DNA of 41,387 nt from JASGDC01 sp047605865 (GTDB lineage: Bacteria > Actinomycetota > Actinomycetes > Actinomycetales > Micrococcaceae). Both the position numbers and the translations under genes were made by a program. The stretch is from assembly GCA_047605865.1 (NCBI GenBank), contig JASGFC010000013.1, positions 1 through 41,387 on the forward strand, given 5' to 3'. Below, one piece after another: positions 31,779 to 40,005 of this stretch (its first letter is position 1; every line of letters starts with the position of its first letter). The notes under the pieces were generated by a model, which searched no databases, was not told the DNA's origin, and worked only from the letters and a program-made list of their open reading frames with translations.

Positions 31779-32986
31779 ACTTTAGCCACCTTCTTTTGCG
31801 CTTTGAGGGCCTTTTCTTCTGGAGTTTTAATTCTAAAGATTGCTCGCACTAGTGGTGGAGCAGCGATGAAGAGCACGATTAATGACTGCACAACCAAGAC
31901 GATATCAATAGGAGTACCTGTGCTAACTTGCATTGCTGCACCTCCAGCACGGAAAGCGCCGAAGAGTAAACCTGCGAAGAAAGTTCCCCATGGAGTTGAA
32001 CGTCCCAATAGGGCAACAGTAATAGCATCAAAGCCAAAGCTTGCAGCAATACCTTGTGTGAGCACTCGTTCAGTACCAGAAACTTGAGAAACACCTGCCA
32101 GACCAGCAAGAGCACCTGCAAGAGCCATCACAATAACAAAGCTTGTTTTAACGTTAATACCTGCTGTTTCACTGGCTTCATCGTTAGAACCAACGGCACG
32201 AAGTTTGAAACCAAGAGTTGATTTATTCAAAAGCCAGTTCACTGCAAATACTGCTAGAACTGCCATCACGAATGACCAATTCAAACGATACTTGCTACCT
32301 AAAAGTAAGGGGAAAATTGCTGAATCGGGCAAAATTGGGCTAATAGGGTTTGAAGCACCAGGACGTTGCAAGAATGGCAAACCTAAAAGGAACAACACTA
32401 AATTCAAGGCAATATAGTTCAACATGATAGTGACAATCACTTCATGGGCACCTGTGTAAGCCTTTAAAACACCAGCAATTCCACCCCAGAGTGCACCACC
32501 GATTGCTCCGAAAATAATCACTAGTGGTAAGTGAAGGAAAAGTGGTAAGTGTAGGTGAATAGCTGCAATAGTTGCAAAAACAGCACCAAGAATAATTTGA
32601 CCTTGCGCACCAATGTTAAACAAGCCCGCACGGAAAGCAACAGTGACACCCAGTCCAGCAAGGATCAAAGGAGTTGATACCGTCAAAGTTTCCGTAAGCG
32701 GTTGAATCATGCCACTAAAACTTGAAGCATGTGGGTTGAAAATTGAGCCTTCAAGCAGCGCTCCATAAGCTCCAATCACAGCTTTCCACATAGCAACAAA
32801 AGTATCTGTAGGACGAGCAAAGAAATACCCGAGAGCGGTCTGAACACCTTGGTCTGTAATACAAATTAAAATACCACCAACAATGACAGCAAGTAATACT
32901 GCAAGGAAGGAAACTAAAGTGTTATGGCTAAATAGTCTTTTGATTATTGGCAATGAAGAATCATTGTCTTTGACTGTTAAACTCAT
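31775..32986 (-). CDS. Nucleoside ABC importer permease, first
   Basis: 403 aa, BPD_transp_2 family, the NupP/YufP-type partner. Conserved blocks are STPLILAGLGVTVAFRAGLFNIGAQGQ, GAHEVIVTIMLNYIALNLV, LGFKLRAVGSNDEASETAGINV and FDAITVALLGRSTPWGTF. About ten helices with a periplasmic loop of about 60 residues after the second. Overlaps ATGA on both sides (with the ATPase at 32983-32986 and with the other permease at 31775-31778), giving stoichiometric translation. Confidence 0.92.
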   Translation of the reverse strand: MSLTVKDNDSSLPIIKRLFSHNTLVSFLAVLLAVIVGGILICITDQGVQTALGYFFARPTDTFVAMWKAVIGAYGALLEGSIFNPHASSFSGMIQPLTETLTVSTPLILAGLGVTVAFRAGLFNIGAQGQIILGAVFATIAAIHLHLPLFLHLPLVIIFGAIGGALWGGIAGVLKAYTGAHEVIVTIMLNYIALNLVLFLLGLPFLQRPGASNPISPILPDSAIFPLLLGSKYRLNWSFVMAVLAVFAVNWLLNKSTLGFKLRAVGSNDEASETAGINVKTSFVIVMALAGALAGLAGVSQVSGTERVLTQGIAASFGFDAITVALLGRSTPWGTFFAGLLFGAFRAGGAAMQVSTGTPIDIVLVVQSLIVLFIAAPPLVRAIFRIKTPEEKALKAQKKVAKV

Positions 32987-34521
32987 ACTGCACTCTCCAT
33001 TGTGCCTACTTTCTCCTCTGCCTCTTCAGGGTTCATGCCAGCCATCATAAGACCAAGCACATCACGAGAAGTCTCTGGTGGTACGATGCCAACAATTCGC
33101 CCTTTATACATGACAGCAATTCTATCTGCTAATTGGTTAACCTCGTCCAACTCACTTGAGACGATAATGACAGGAACATTTTTATCACGTTCTTCAACGA
33201 TACGTTTGTGAACGAATTCAATGGAACCAACATCAAGCCCACGAGTTGGTTGGGAAGCAATGAACAGTTTTAGCTCACGTGCTAGCTCACGTGCTAGCAC
33301 TACTTTCTGCTGATTACCACCAGAAAGTGAACGTACTGGCTGACTGATAGAAGAGGTACGGACATCAAATTCCTTAACCTTTTCTTTCGCATTTTTCTCA
33401 AGGAAGTTTGTATCAAGACTCACACCATTTGAATATGGTTTTTTATCGTATAGGTCCAGAATAAGATTTTCCGTAATGGAGAAATCTCCTACTAACCCTT
33501 GCGAGTTACGATCTTCAGGCACAAAACCAACCCCAGATTCAAGAACTTGTTTAACTGGTAATCCCAGTAACTCTTTTCCATCAAGCTCGATAGAACCTTT
33601 TGCGGTTTTCTTCAAACCTAGAATTGCCTCAGTAAGTTCAGTCTGCCCATTACCTTGTACACCTGCAATAACCAAAATTTCACCTTGTGCAACACCGAAG
33701 CTGACATCATCAACAGTACGCACACCGTTTGATTCTGTAACTTCTAGATTGCGAACAACAAAGGTTTCTTGACCAGGATGAGCTGGAGTTTTATCAATAT
33801 TAAGGTTGACATTACGCCCAACCATCAATGCAGCCAGCTCTGTTGTTGAAGCACTTGGATCAGCAGTACCAACAACTTTACCGCGACGAATCACACTAAT
33901 TTTATCGGCAATAGCTTTAACCTCACGAAGTTTGTGAGTAATCAAAACTACAGAAGTTCCATTAGCTTTTAACTGACGGATAATTTCCAGCAACTCATCT
34001 GTTTCTTGTGGGGTAAGTACCGCAGTAGGTTCATCAAGAATAAGAATTTCAGTTTTATGCATGAGAGCTTTAATAATCTCTACACGTTGTTGAACACCAA
34101 CTGGCAAATCTTCAACAATTGCATCAGGATCTACTTGGAATCCATATTTATCTGAGATTTTTCGGATTTCAGCTTTGGTCTCTTCTAAATCAAGCATGCC
34201 ATTCTTTGAATGTTCATTTCCTAGAGCAACGTTTTCAGCAACGCTAAATACTGGAATCAACATGAAGTGCTGGTGCACCATGCCAATTCCAGCTTTCATA
34301 GCATCTCCAGGCCCGTCAAAATGAACAGCTTTGTCATCAAGAAGAATTTCACCACTTGTTGGTTGATATAAACCAAACAAGACATTCATCAAAGTAGATT
34401 TACCTGCACCATTTTCACCAAGTAAACAATGGACTTCAGCAGGTTCTACCACTAAGTCAATGTTGTCATTAGCAGTAAAATCACCAAATTTTTTGGTAAT
34501 CCCTCTAAGCTCTAACTTCAT
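32983..34521 (-). CDS. Nucleoside ABC importer ATPase, duplicated domain
   Basis: 512 aa with two nucleotide-binding domains, the sugar/nucleoside type (NupO, like RbsA). NBD1 has Walker A GENGAGKSTL, Q-loop MVHQHFMLIP, signature LPVGVQQRVEI and Walker B LILDEPTAVL. NBD2 has a degenerate Walker A GVQGNGQTEL, signature SLSGGNQQKV and Walker B LFIASQPTRGLDVG, where the usual DEP is SQP, so only one site is fully catalytic. Lies 61 nt after the BMP lipoprotein gene; a hairpin sits in that gap. Confidence 0.95.
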   Translation of the reverse strand: MKLELRGITKKFGDFTANDNIDLVVEPAEVHCLLGENGAGKSTLMNVLFGLYQPTSGEILLDDKAVHFDGPGDAMKAGIGMVHQHFMLIPVFSVAENVALGNEHSKNGMLDLEETKAEIRKISDKYGFQVDPDAIVEDLPVGVQQRVEIIKALMHKTEILILDEPTAVLTPQETDELLEIIRQLKANGTSVVLITHKLREVKAIADKISVIRRGKVVGTADPSASTTELAALMVGRNVNLNIDKTPAHPGQETFVVRNLEVTESNGVRTVDDVSFGVAQGEILVIAGVQGNGQTELTEAILGLKKTAKGSIELDGKELLGLPVKQVLESGVGFVPEDRNSQGLVGDFSITENLILDLYDKKPYSNGVSLDTNFLEKNAKEKVKEFDVRTSSISQPVRSLSGGNQQKVVLARELARELKLFIASQPTRGLDVGSIEFVHKRIVEERDKNVPVIIVSSELDEVNQLADRIAVMYKGRIVGIVPPETSRDVLGLMMAGMNPEEAEEKVGTMESAV

Positions 34522-34554
34522 ACTGTTTCTTTTCTATACCTTTGCCAGATAAGA

Positions 34555-34578
34555 AAGGCACGCTTGAAAGCGTGCCTT
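34555..34578 (-). terminator. Intra-operon hairpin after the BMP lipoprotein gene
   Basis: AAGGCACGC (34555-34563) pairs with GCGTGCCTT (34570-34578) across TTGAAA; on the minus strand TTTCTT follows. It probably acts as a leaky terminator or 3' stabiliser giving more binding protein than transporter. Confidence 0.6.
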
Positions 34579-34582
34579 AGCC

Positions 34583-35686
34583 TTATGACCCCTTAGGGCT
34601 TGATGTTGACTCAACTTTAACAGTTCCATTGATAATGTCTTGCTTCAATTGAGTAACCTCATTTTTAGTATCTTGACTAATCTTAGAATCAAAGTCGTGG
34701 TATGGAGCAATATCCACACCATCATTCTTCAACGTACCTACATAAGGAGTTTTGTCGAACTTGCCATCTTTATCTTGCTTGATGACGTCTTCAACAGCTC
34801 CACTCATCTCTTTCACAACAGAAGTGATGAAGTAGTCTTTATACTCTGGCTGTGTAACGTATCCATCAGCATCAACCCAGATAAGGTTCAACTTATTGCT
34901 ACCATCTTGGTTCTTACCAAGTTCTTTAGCAAGTGTTGCTGAACCAGCACCAACAGGGCCAGCTACTGGCATCACGATATCAGCACCTTGGTCTACAAGG
35001 TTTTGCGTTACTTGCTTACCCTTAGATACATCCTGGAAATCGCCAGAGAATACGCCATCTTGTGAATCTTTATTCCAACCAATAACCTGGACGTTCTTGC
35101 TCTTCTTTTCGTTGTAGTATTTAACGCCTTCAGTGAAACCATCCATAAAGATTGTTACAGTAGGAATTTTGGTACCACCATAAGTACCAACTTTTCCAGT
35201 TTTACTCTCTGCTGCAGCTACGTATCCAGCAAGGAAAGCAGCCTGAGCAGTATCGTAAATAATTGGTTTAACGTTTGCAAGGTCAATTGAATCATCATCA
35301 ATAATGGCAAAATGCTTAGAAGTATTTGCCTGAGCTGTTTCTTTTGTTGCATCTGCGAGCAAGAAACCTACTGTTACTGTTAAGTTACAGTTTGCTTGCA
35401 TCATTTGATTCAAGTTTGGTTTGAAATCTGAATCTGAGTTTGATTGTGCAGCTTTTGTTTGGATACCAAGATCTGATTGTGCTTTCAACAATCCGTCATG
35501 ACCAGACTGGTTGAATGATTTATCATTGAAACCACCTGAGTCAGATACCATACAAGCTAAATAATTACCTGAAGTTCCTGAAGAACTACTCTGTTGATCA
35601 GGAGCGCTGCCACAAGCTGCGAGTGAAAATACTGAAGCACCAACAACAGTTGTTCCAAGTGCTCGTTTTACCATAGAACTTTTCAA
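34583..35686 (-). CDS. BMP-family nucleoside-binding lipoprotein (operon copy)
   Basis: 367 aa. The signal peptide ends in lipobox LAAC (Cys25) followed by GSAPDQQSSSSGTSG linker residues. The BMP/PnrA domain starts with ACMVSDSGGFNDKSFNQSGHDGL; VYDTAQAAFLAGYVAA, TIFMDGFTEGVKYYN and IIVWVDADGY-like LNLIWVDADGY are family positions contacting the nucleoside. It is the substrate-binding component anchored outside the membrane for the ABC importer encoded next. The start is TTG (35686-35684) with a strong CGGAGGG 4 nt upstream; the Met five codons in has none. Strongly similar to the second copy at 37140. Confidence 0.93.
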   Translation of the reverse strand: MKSSMVKRALGTTVVGASVFSLAACGSAPDQQSSSSGTSGNYLACMVSDSGGFNDKSFNQSGHDGLLKAQSDLGIQTKAAQSNSDSDFKPNLNQMMQANCNLTVTVGFLLADATKETAQANTSKHFAIIDDDSIDLANVKPIIYDTAQAAFLAGYVAAAESKTGKVGTYGGTKIPTVTIFMDGFTEGVKYYNEKKSKNVQVIGWNKDSQDGVFSGDFQDVSKGKQVTQNLVDQGADIVMPVAGPVGAGSATLAKELGKNQDGSNKLNLIWVDADGYVTQPEYKDYFITSVVKEMSGAVEDVIKQDKDGKFDKTPYVGTLKNDGVDIAPYHDFDSKISQDTKNEVTQLKQDIINGTVKVESTSSPKGS

Positions 35687-35900
35687 AGTACCCTCCGTAG
35701 GCTTATTCTTCTACCGACATTGGTAGCTATAACAATTGTAACTGAATTTTTTCTTTCAAGTTTCTCTAAAACCTCTCGGAAAACAAGCTAAAAACTTTGT
35801 TACACAAGGATAATGCCTAGTAGTTTAGCGAAGTTCTCAAACAAAAGCTCATGGTTAATCACAATCTCATTACAGTTGTACTTACACCCAGCCAAGAATG
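35687..35900. other. 214-nt gap upstream of the nucleoside operon
   Basis: Contains the CGGAGGG ribosome-binding site of the BMP gene and AT-rich sequence that presumably includes its promoter. No hairpin terminator for the upstream exported-protein gene is evident, and no operator is recognised. Confidence 0.4.
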
Positions 35901-36857
35901 TTAAGAAAGAATGCGTCCATACCTCATGTTTCGACCAGGAGATCCGAAGTTTCCATTGGTGTACTCAATAAATCTAGCAGTACCAGGCCTGTTCCACCAC
36001 AGTTGCTTGCCGGCACCATTGTAAGCTGCAGCATATTGAGTTGAGGTGGAACTTACATTTGGAGTAGGTCCATACAAAATCAAACCGTTTGTTGTTGTAC
36101 AGGTACTATTAACGGTGAAAGATCCACTGACCACACCACTGACAACAGGGTATGTCATGCGTTGAGCAGAATTCGGCAAGTTTAAACTACTAGGAACAGC
36201 AGTACTTGGTGCATTCAATGTGATAGCGTTTCCACAATTGCTGGCGAGTGTTCCAACAGACACATAGCCTTGTGTTGCTGGAATCGTGCTGTGGCTTCCA
36301 CTACCAGTCACATTGAAGCTGAATGAAACCGTAGTACCTACGGTTAGCGTATTACTTCCATAATAAGTATCTGCAGCAGTACGGCTAGCTGCACTCCAAG
36401 AACCAGTCCATGGCGCAGGGTTAATTCCACTATCAGGAGTGATAGTGACTGAAGTTGGAGTAATGGTACATAGGCTACAAGCATCAAAAGTCGCTGTAGC
36501 ATTTGCTGTAATAGTTGCTGTATCTGGAGATGAGGTGTAATCAACGCATACTTGAGTGGTAGTTGACGTTAAAGTCGCTTGGCCTGGCAACACTGCGCTA
36601 AGGTGATCTGCGTCATCAGAACTAAAAGTAACAGTGACATCAGCCGGAGTACCCACGACTCCAACTGTCCAACAAATTTGTTGAACATCGTTACCGTCAA
36701 AGGTAACCGAACCAACAGGTGTCAAAGTATAATAAGCATCACTGGCTGCAGCCATAGGTGTAGCGATAGCAACAGCAACTACTGGAATACTCCAAGCAGT
36801 ACTTTTGGTAATATTACGACGTGAAATATTGAATTTTTCATTACTAATTTTAGTCAA
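35901..36857 (-). CDS. Tat-exported Ser/Thr-rich secreted protein
   Basis: 318 aa. The N-terminus ISRRNITKSTAWSIPVVAVA with ATPMAAAS is a twin-arginine-type signal of a kind common on actinobacterial surface proteins. The mature part is rich in Thr, Ser, Val and Asn with short beta-strand-like segments and six cysteines, including a CSLC pair. The C-terminus NMRYGRILS lacks an LPxTG sorting signal and a terminal helix, so the protein is probably secreted rather than sortase-anchored. No domain is recognised; adhesin-like or Ig-like roles are speculation. The TTG start (36857-36855) overlaps the stop of a 7-codon upstream frame. An 11-G run lies in the promoter spacer. It sits between two BMP lipoprotein genes. 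Confidence 0.75.
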   Translation of the reverse strand: MTKISNEKFNISRRNITKSTAWSIPVVAVAIATPMAAASDAYYTLTPVGSVTFDGNDVQQICWTVGVVGTPADVTVTFSSDDADHLSAVLPGQATLTSTTTQVCVDYTSSPDTATITANATATFDACSLCTITPTSVTITPDSGINPAPWTGSWSAASRTAADTYYGSNTLTVGTTVSFSFNVTGSGSHSTIPATQGYVSVGTLASNCGNAITLNAPSTAVPSSLNLPNSAQRMTYPVVSGVVSGSFTVNSTCTTTNGLILYGPTPNVSSTSTQYAAAYNGAGKQLWWNRPGTARFIEYTNGNFGSPGRNMRYGRILS

Positions 36858-36877
36858 AACAGAACCCTCTTCTTCAT
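36854..36877 (-). CDS. Possible 7-codon upstream frame MKKRVLF
   Basis: ATG (36877-36875) to TGA (36856-36854). The TGA overlaps the TTG start of the exported protein as TTGA, a layout that can couple translation. The SD-like GAGGG for the TTG lies inside this frame. No strong SD precedes the ATG. Confidence 0.25.
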   Translation of the reverse strand: MKKRVLF

Positions 36878-36918
36878 ATTTTGCCGTTTAAGACGTTTAC
36901 AGTGTCTTAAGGTTTATA

Positions 36919-36949
36919 ACTATAACAAAAAAAGCCCCCCCCCCCACAA
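36919..36949 (-). promoter_or_regulatory. Putative slippage-controlled promoter with an 11-G spacer run
   Basis: On the minus strand a weak -35 TTGTGG (36949-36944) and -10 TATAGT (36924-36919) are 19 nt apart. The spacer contains nine of the eleven G (36935-36945) plus a T7 run. Losing two G would give the optimal 17-nt spacing. Confidence 0.5.
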
Positions 36950-36994
36950 GTTGAACAAACACTCAGTGTCTTGATACACAGCATCAACAACCAC

Positions 36995-37062
36995 GCAGTA
37001 CGTGAGTAATGGTTATCTTCGTGAGCTAAAACTCACGAAGATAACCATTACTCACGTACTGC
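36995..37062. repeat. Perfect 31-bp inverted repeat with 6-nt loop
   Basis: Arms 36995-37025 and 37032-37062 are exactly complementary, with loop CTAAAA. No T-tract follows on either strand. Located between the second BMP gene's terminator and the exported-protein promoter. Confidence 0.9.
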
Positions 37063-37094
37063 TCTCATATAGCCGCTACAAAAAACTACATATA

Positions 37095-37126
37095 AAAATG
37101 GCTTGTGCAACAACACAAGCCATTTT
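37095..37126 (-). terminator. Terminator of the second BMP lipoprotein gene
   Basis: A 13-bp stem (37095-37107 with 37114-37126), loop CAACAA, followed on the minus strand by a T run. It lies 14 nt beyond the stop codon. Confidence 0.85.
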
Positions 37127-37139
37127 ATGAACGTTACTA

Positions 37140-38240
37140 TTAGCTAGTCTTAGGAGTAGCTTGAGACTCAACCTTCAACTTACCAGAAATAATATCCTGT
37201 TTAATTTGATCCAACTCATTCTTAGTATCTTGAGAAACTTTAGAATCGTAATCGTGGAAAGGTGCAATACTAACACCATTATTTTGAAGAGTACCAAGGT
37301 AAGGTGTGCTGCTGAATTGGTTTTCTGCAGCTTCTTTAATAACTTGCTCAACTGCACTAGACATTGATTTCTGAACTGAGCTTAAGAAGTATTCCTTGAA
37401 ATCAGGCTGTGCCTCGTAGCCGTCAGCGTCTACACCAATGATTGAGAGTTTGTTCTCACCATTTGCTTGCCCAGCATCTTTAGCTGCTGAGAAAGCACCG
37501 TTTGCTGCGTTACCAGCAACTGGCATCACAATATCTGCGCCTTGGCTTAAGAAGCTTTCAGCAAGTTGTTTACCTTTTGCCTGATCAGTGAAAGAACCAA
37601 TCATGGTTCCATTCTGTGCATCTTTATCCCAACCAAGAAGCTGAACATTCTTCCCTTTCTTCTGGTTGTAATACTTCACACCATCAGAGTAACCATCCAT
37701 GAAAATTGTGACAGCTGGAATCTTTTCACCACCAAAAGTAGCAACCTTACCAGTCTTTGTTTGAGCTGCAGATAAGTAGCCAGCAAGGAAAGCAGCTTGA
37801 GCAGTGTCATAAACAATAGGCTTAACGTTATCAAGTTGAATGGAGTTATCGTCAACGATAACGAACTTTTTATCTTTATTAGCTGTTGCACTCTGCTTAG
37901 TTACATCTGCTGCAGGGAAACCACCAGCTTCAATGATAATGCCACAGTCAGATTGAACCATCTGCTGAGTATTAGGAGCAAAGTCTGTGGTAGACATAGA
38001 TTCAGCTTTCTTGATTTGGACACCAAGATCTTTTTGTGCTGCATTCAAGCCATCAAGTGAAGATTGGTTGAATGATTTATCTTGAAAACCACCAGTACCA
38101 GAAACCATACATGCGGTGAAATCACTGTGTGAGGCTGAACTAGATGCAGAAGTACTACTAGGTGCGCTGCCACAAGCTGTTAAGCCAAGGGATGATGCTG
38201 CTAAAACTGAAGAAGTAGCGATTAATTTGTTGAATTTCAA
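37140..38240 (-). CDS. BMP-family nucleoside-binding lipoprotein (second copy)
   Basis: 366 aa. Signal peptide with lipobox LTAC (Cys23), a Ser-rich linker, then ACMVSGTGGFQDKSFNQSSLDGL, VYDTAQAAFLAGYLSAAQ, TIFMDGYSDGVKYYN and IIGVDADGY, closely parallel to the copy at 34583. The TTG start (38240-38238) has AAGGAG 7 nt upstream. It has its own strong terminator and no adjacent transporter genes, so it probably feeds the same importer with a different affinity or ligand. It lies 59 nt downstream of the M20 amidohydrolase and could share its transcript. Confidence 0.92.
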   Translation of the reverse strand: MKFNKLIATSSVLAASSLGLTACGSAPSSTSASSSASHSDFTACMVSGTGGFQDKSFNQSSLDGLNAAQKDLGVQIKKAESMSTTDFAPNTQQMVQSDCGIIIEAGGFPAADVTKQSATANKDKKFVIVDDNSIQLDNVKPIVYDTAQAAFLAGYLSAAQTKTGKVATFGGEKIPAVTIFMDGYSDGVKYYNQKKGKNVQLLGWDKDAQNGTMIGSFTDQAKGKQLAESFLSQGADIVMPVAGNAANGAFSAAKDAGQANGENKLSIIGVDADGYEAQPDFKEYFLSSVQKSMSSAVEQVIKEAAENQFSSTPYLGTLQNNGVSIAPFHDYDSKVSQDTKNELDQIKQDIISGKLKVESQATPKTS

Positions 38241-38299
38241 GGTTTTCTCCTTGGTAAATGGTAAATGAATTACCGTTTCAGTTTACATCAAAGATGAGC

Positions 38300-39520
38300 T
38301 TATCCATGTGCATGAGCACACAATAATCCAGAAAGAGTCAGTACTTTCATTCCAGTTTCTATACAGCGCTCATCAACGGTGTAATCACCTTGATGTAGGT
38401 CATATTCAGTACCACCAGGCGTATGAGTACCTAAACGCATCATAGCTCCAGGAACTTGTTCAAGATACGCAGAAAAATCTTCTCCGCCCATTGATTGTGG
38501 AACACGTACCGTATGGTTTTCACCAAGGATATTACGAGCACTCGTTTGTAAAAGATCTACCTCAGCTTGAGTATTAACAACTGGTGCTACTCCGGCGATA
38601 GGCTCAACTTCTACTTTAACGCCGTACGGTGCTCCAATATCTCTAGCAAGACTTGGAAGGCGTTCACGAAGCGCAAACCACACGTCTTTGTCTAAACAAC
38701 GTAGAGTACCTTCAAGGACACCAGCTTTAGGAATAGCATTAGGGGCATAACCTGCACGCACTGTTCCCCACACGATAGCAGCTGCATTACGTGCATCTAG
38801 CTTACGTTGCATTACAGTTGGGACTTCTGTTGCAATTTTAGACATTGCGTACACTAAATCTTCTGTCATTTGCGGACGCGAAGTGTGCCCGCCTCGACCT
38901 GAAATTTTCATTTTTACAACCGATGAAGCACTTGTTAAGGGGCCTACACGAAGACCAATCTTACCTACTTCAACTCGTGGATCGCAATGCAAAGAAAGAA
39001 TGCGAGGAACACCTTCTAAAGCACCTTGGGGGATAATTTCCTCTGCTCCACCAGGCATAATTTCTTCAGCTGGTTGGAAGATAAAACGAAAAGCACCCTT
39101 GACTTTGCCCTGATGTGCAATCTTGTTGAGCGTTAAAGCAACACCAAGCACAACAGCAGTATGCACATCGTGCCCACAGGCATGAGAAATATTTTCATTC
39201 TTAGATGCAAAAGGTAGTTCGGTTAAGTCTGGAAGTGGCAAAGCATCAATATCGCCACGAAAAGCTGCAACAATAGGACCAGCTCCCACATCTACCATTA
39301 AGCCTGAAGGCTTGAACAATATAGGTTCAAGGCCAACTTGTTGCAAACGATGGGCAATTCTTTTTGTTGTATCAAATTCTTGGTTCGATAATTCTGGATA
39401 CTCATGAAGTTCACGTCTGAACTCGATAATTTCGTCGACAAAATCGTCTACCGTTAAAGATGCTAAGGCAACATTTGGAGTTGGATAATCAGGAGTATCT
39501 AAAGTACGCACGTCTACCAT
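38300..39520 (-). CDS. M20-family amidohydrolase
   Basis: 406 aa. Metal-dependent hydrolase of N-acyl or N-aminoacyl amino acids (hippurate hydrolase / HipO-like). Conserved features are ELHEYPELSNQEFDT, AFRGDIDALP, HACGHDVHTAVVLG with metal-binding Cys/His, FQPAEEIMPGGAEE with the catalytic Glu pair, the dimerisation-domain SGRGGHTSRPQMTEDLV, and MGGEDFSAYLEQVPG. Substrate cannot be fixed; related enzymes include indole-acetyl-amino acid and N-acetyldiaminopimelate hydrolases. Divergent from the sdh operon across 104 nt. Confidence 0.92.
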   Translation of the reverse strand: MVDVRTLDTPDYPTPNVALASLTVDDFVDEIIEFRRELHEYPELSNQEFDTTKRIAHRLQQVGLEPILFKPSGLMVDVGAGPIVAAFRGDIDALPLPDLTELPFASKNENISHACGHDVHTAVVLGVALTLNKIAHQGKVKGAFRFIFQPAEEIMPGGAEEIIPQGALEGVPRILSLHCDPRVEVGKIGLRVGPLTSASSVVKMKISGRGGHTSRPQMTEDLVYAMSKIATEVPTVMQRKLDARNAAAIVWGTVRAGYAPNAIPKAGVLEGTLRCLDKDVWFALRERLPSLARDIGAPYGVKVEVEPIAGVAPVVNTQAEVDLLQTSARNILGENHTVRVPQSMGGEDFSAYLEQVPGAMMRLGTHTPGGTEYDLHQGDYTVDERCIETGMKVLTLSGLLCAHAHG

Positions 39521-39624
39521 TTTAACGAGTTATCCCTTAAAAAGGAAAACGAAACGAATTTCTTTTAGTTAGATGTAGAATAGACGTAAGTTACAAATAT
39601 TTTATACAAAAATAAGGAAAACAA

Positions 39625-40005
39625 TTGACAACAAATACAAATACTTTGTATCGAGGTCGTGAAGGTATGTGGACCTGGGTATTACAGCGCATCACTGGTG
39701 TTGCAATTTTTATCTTTCTCTTAATCCACGTTCTTGATACTTCACTAGTGCGTGTATCTCCTGAAGCTTACAACGCTGTTATTGGGACCTATAAAAACCC
39801 AATCATGGGTCTGGGTGAAACTGGTCTTGTTGGAGCAATTCTCTTCCATGCGTTTAATGGAATTCGTATTATTTTGGTTGACTTCTGGTCAAAAGGAACT
39901 AAGTATCAGAAACAACTGTTCTACGGTGTAGTAGTGCTATGGGTTATCTTCTTTGTAGGCTTCGCTTCTCGCCACCTTGCTAATGTATTTGGGGGTGGAC
40001 ACTAA
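39625..40005 (+). CDS. sdhC: Succinate dehydrogenase cytochrome b556 subunit
   Basis: 126 aa, three membrane helices. LYRGREGMWTWVLQRITGVAIFIFLLIHVLD is the SdhC N-terminal segment with a quinone-site region and a helix histidine; LFHAFNGIRIILVDFW holds the probable heme-ligand histidine. It anchors the SDH complex and takes electrons to quinone. The start is TTG (39625-39627) with AAGGA 7 nt upstream; no ATG fits. The stop overlaps the sdhD ATG by one base (TAATG). Confidence 0.92.
   Translation: MTTNTNTLYRGREGMWTWVLQRITGVAIFIFLLIHVLDTSLVRVSPEAYNAVIGTYKNPIMGLGETGLVGAILFHAFNGIRIILVDFWSKGTKYQKQLFYGVVVLWVIFFVGFASRHLANVFGGGH

Noticed and set aside
33270..33300. 12-bp tandem repeat inside the nucleoside ATPase gene (LARELARE)
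   Set aside because: The protein alignment with the family needs no insertion: the second AREL replaces the usual SRDP-like residues, so this looks like chance codon similarity.
35901..36857. Sortase-anchored surface protein
   Set aside because: The C-terminus has no LPxTG-like motif, hydrophobic helix or basic tail.
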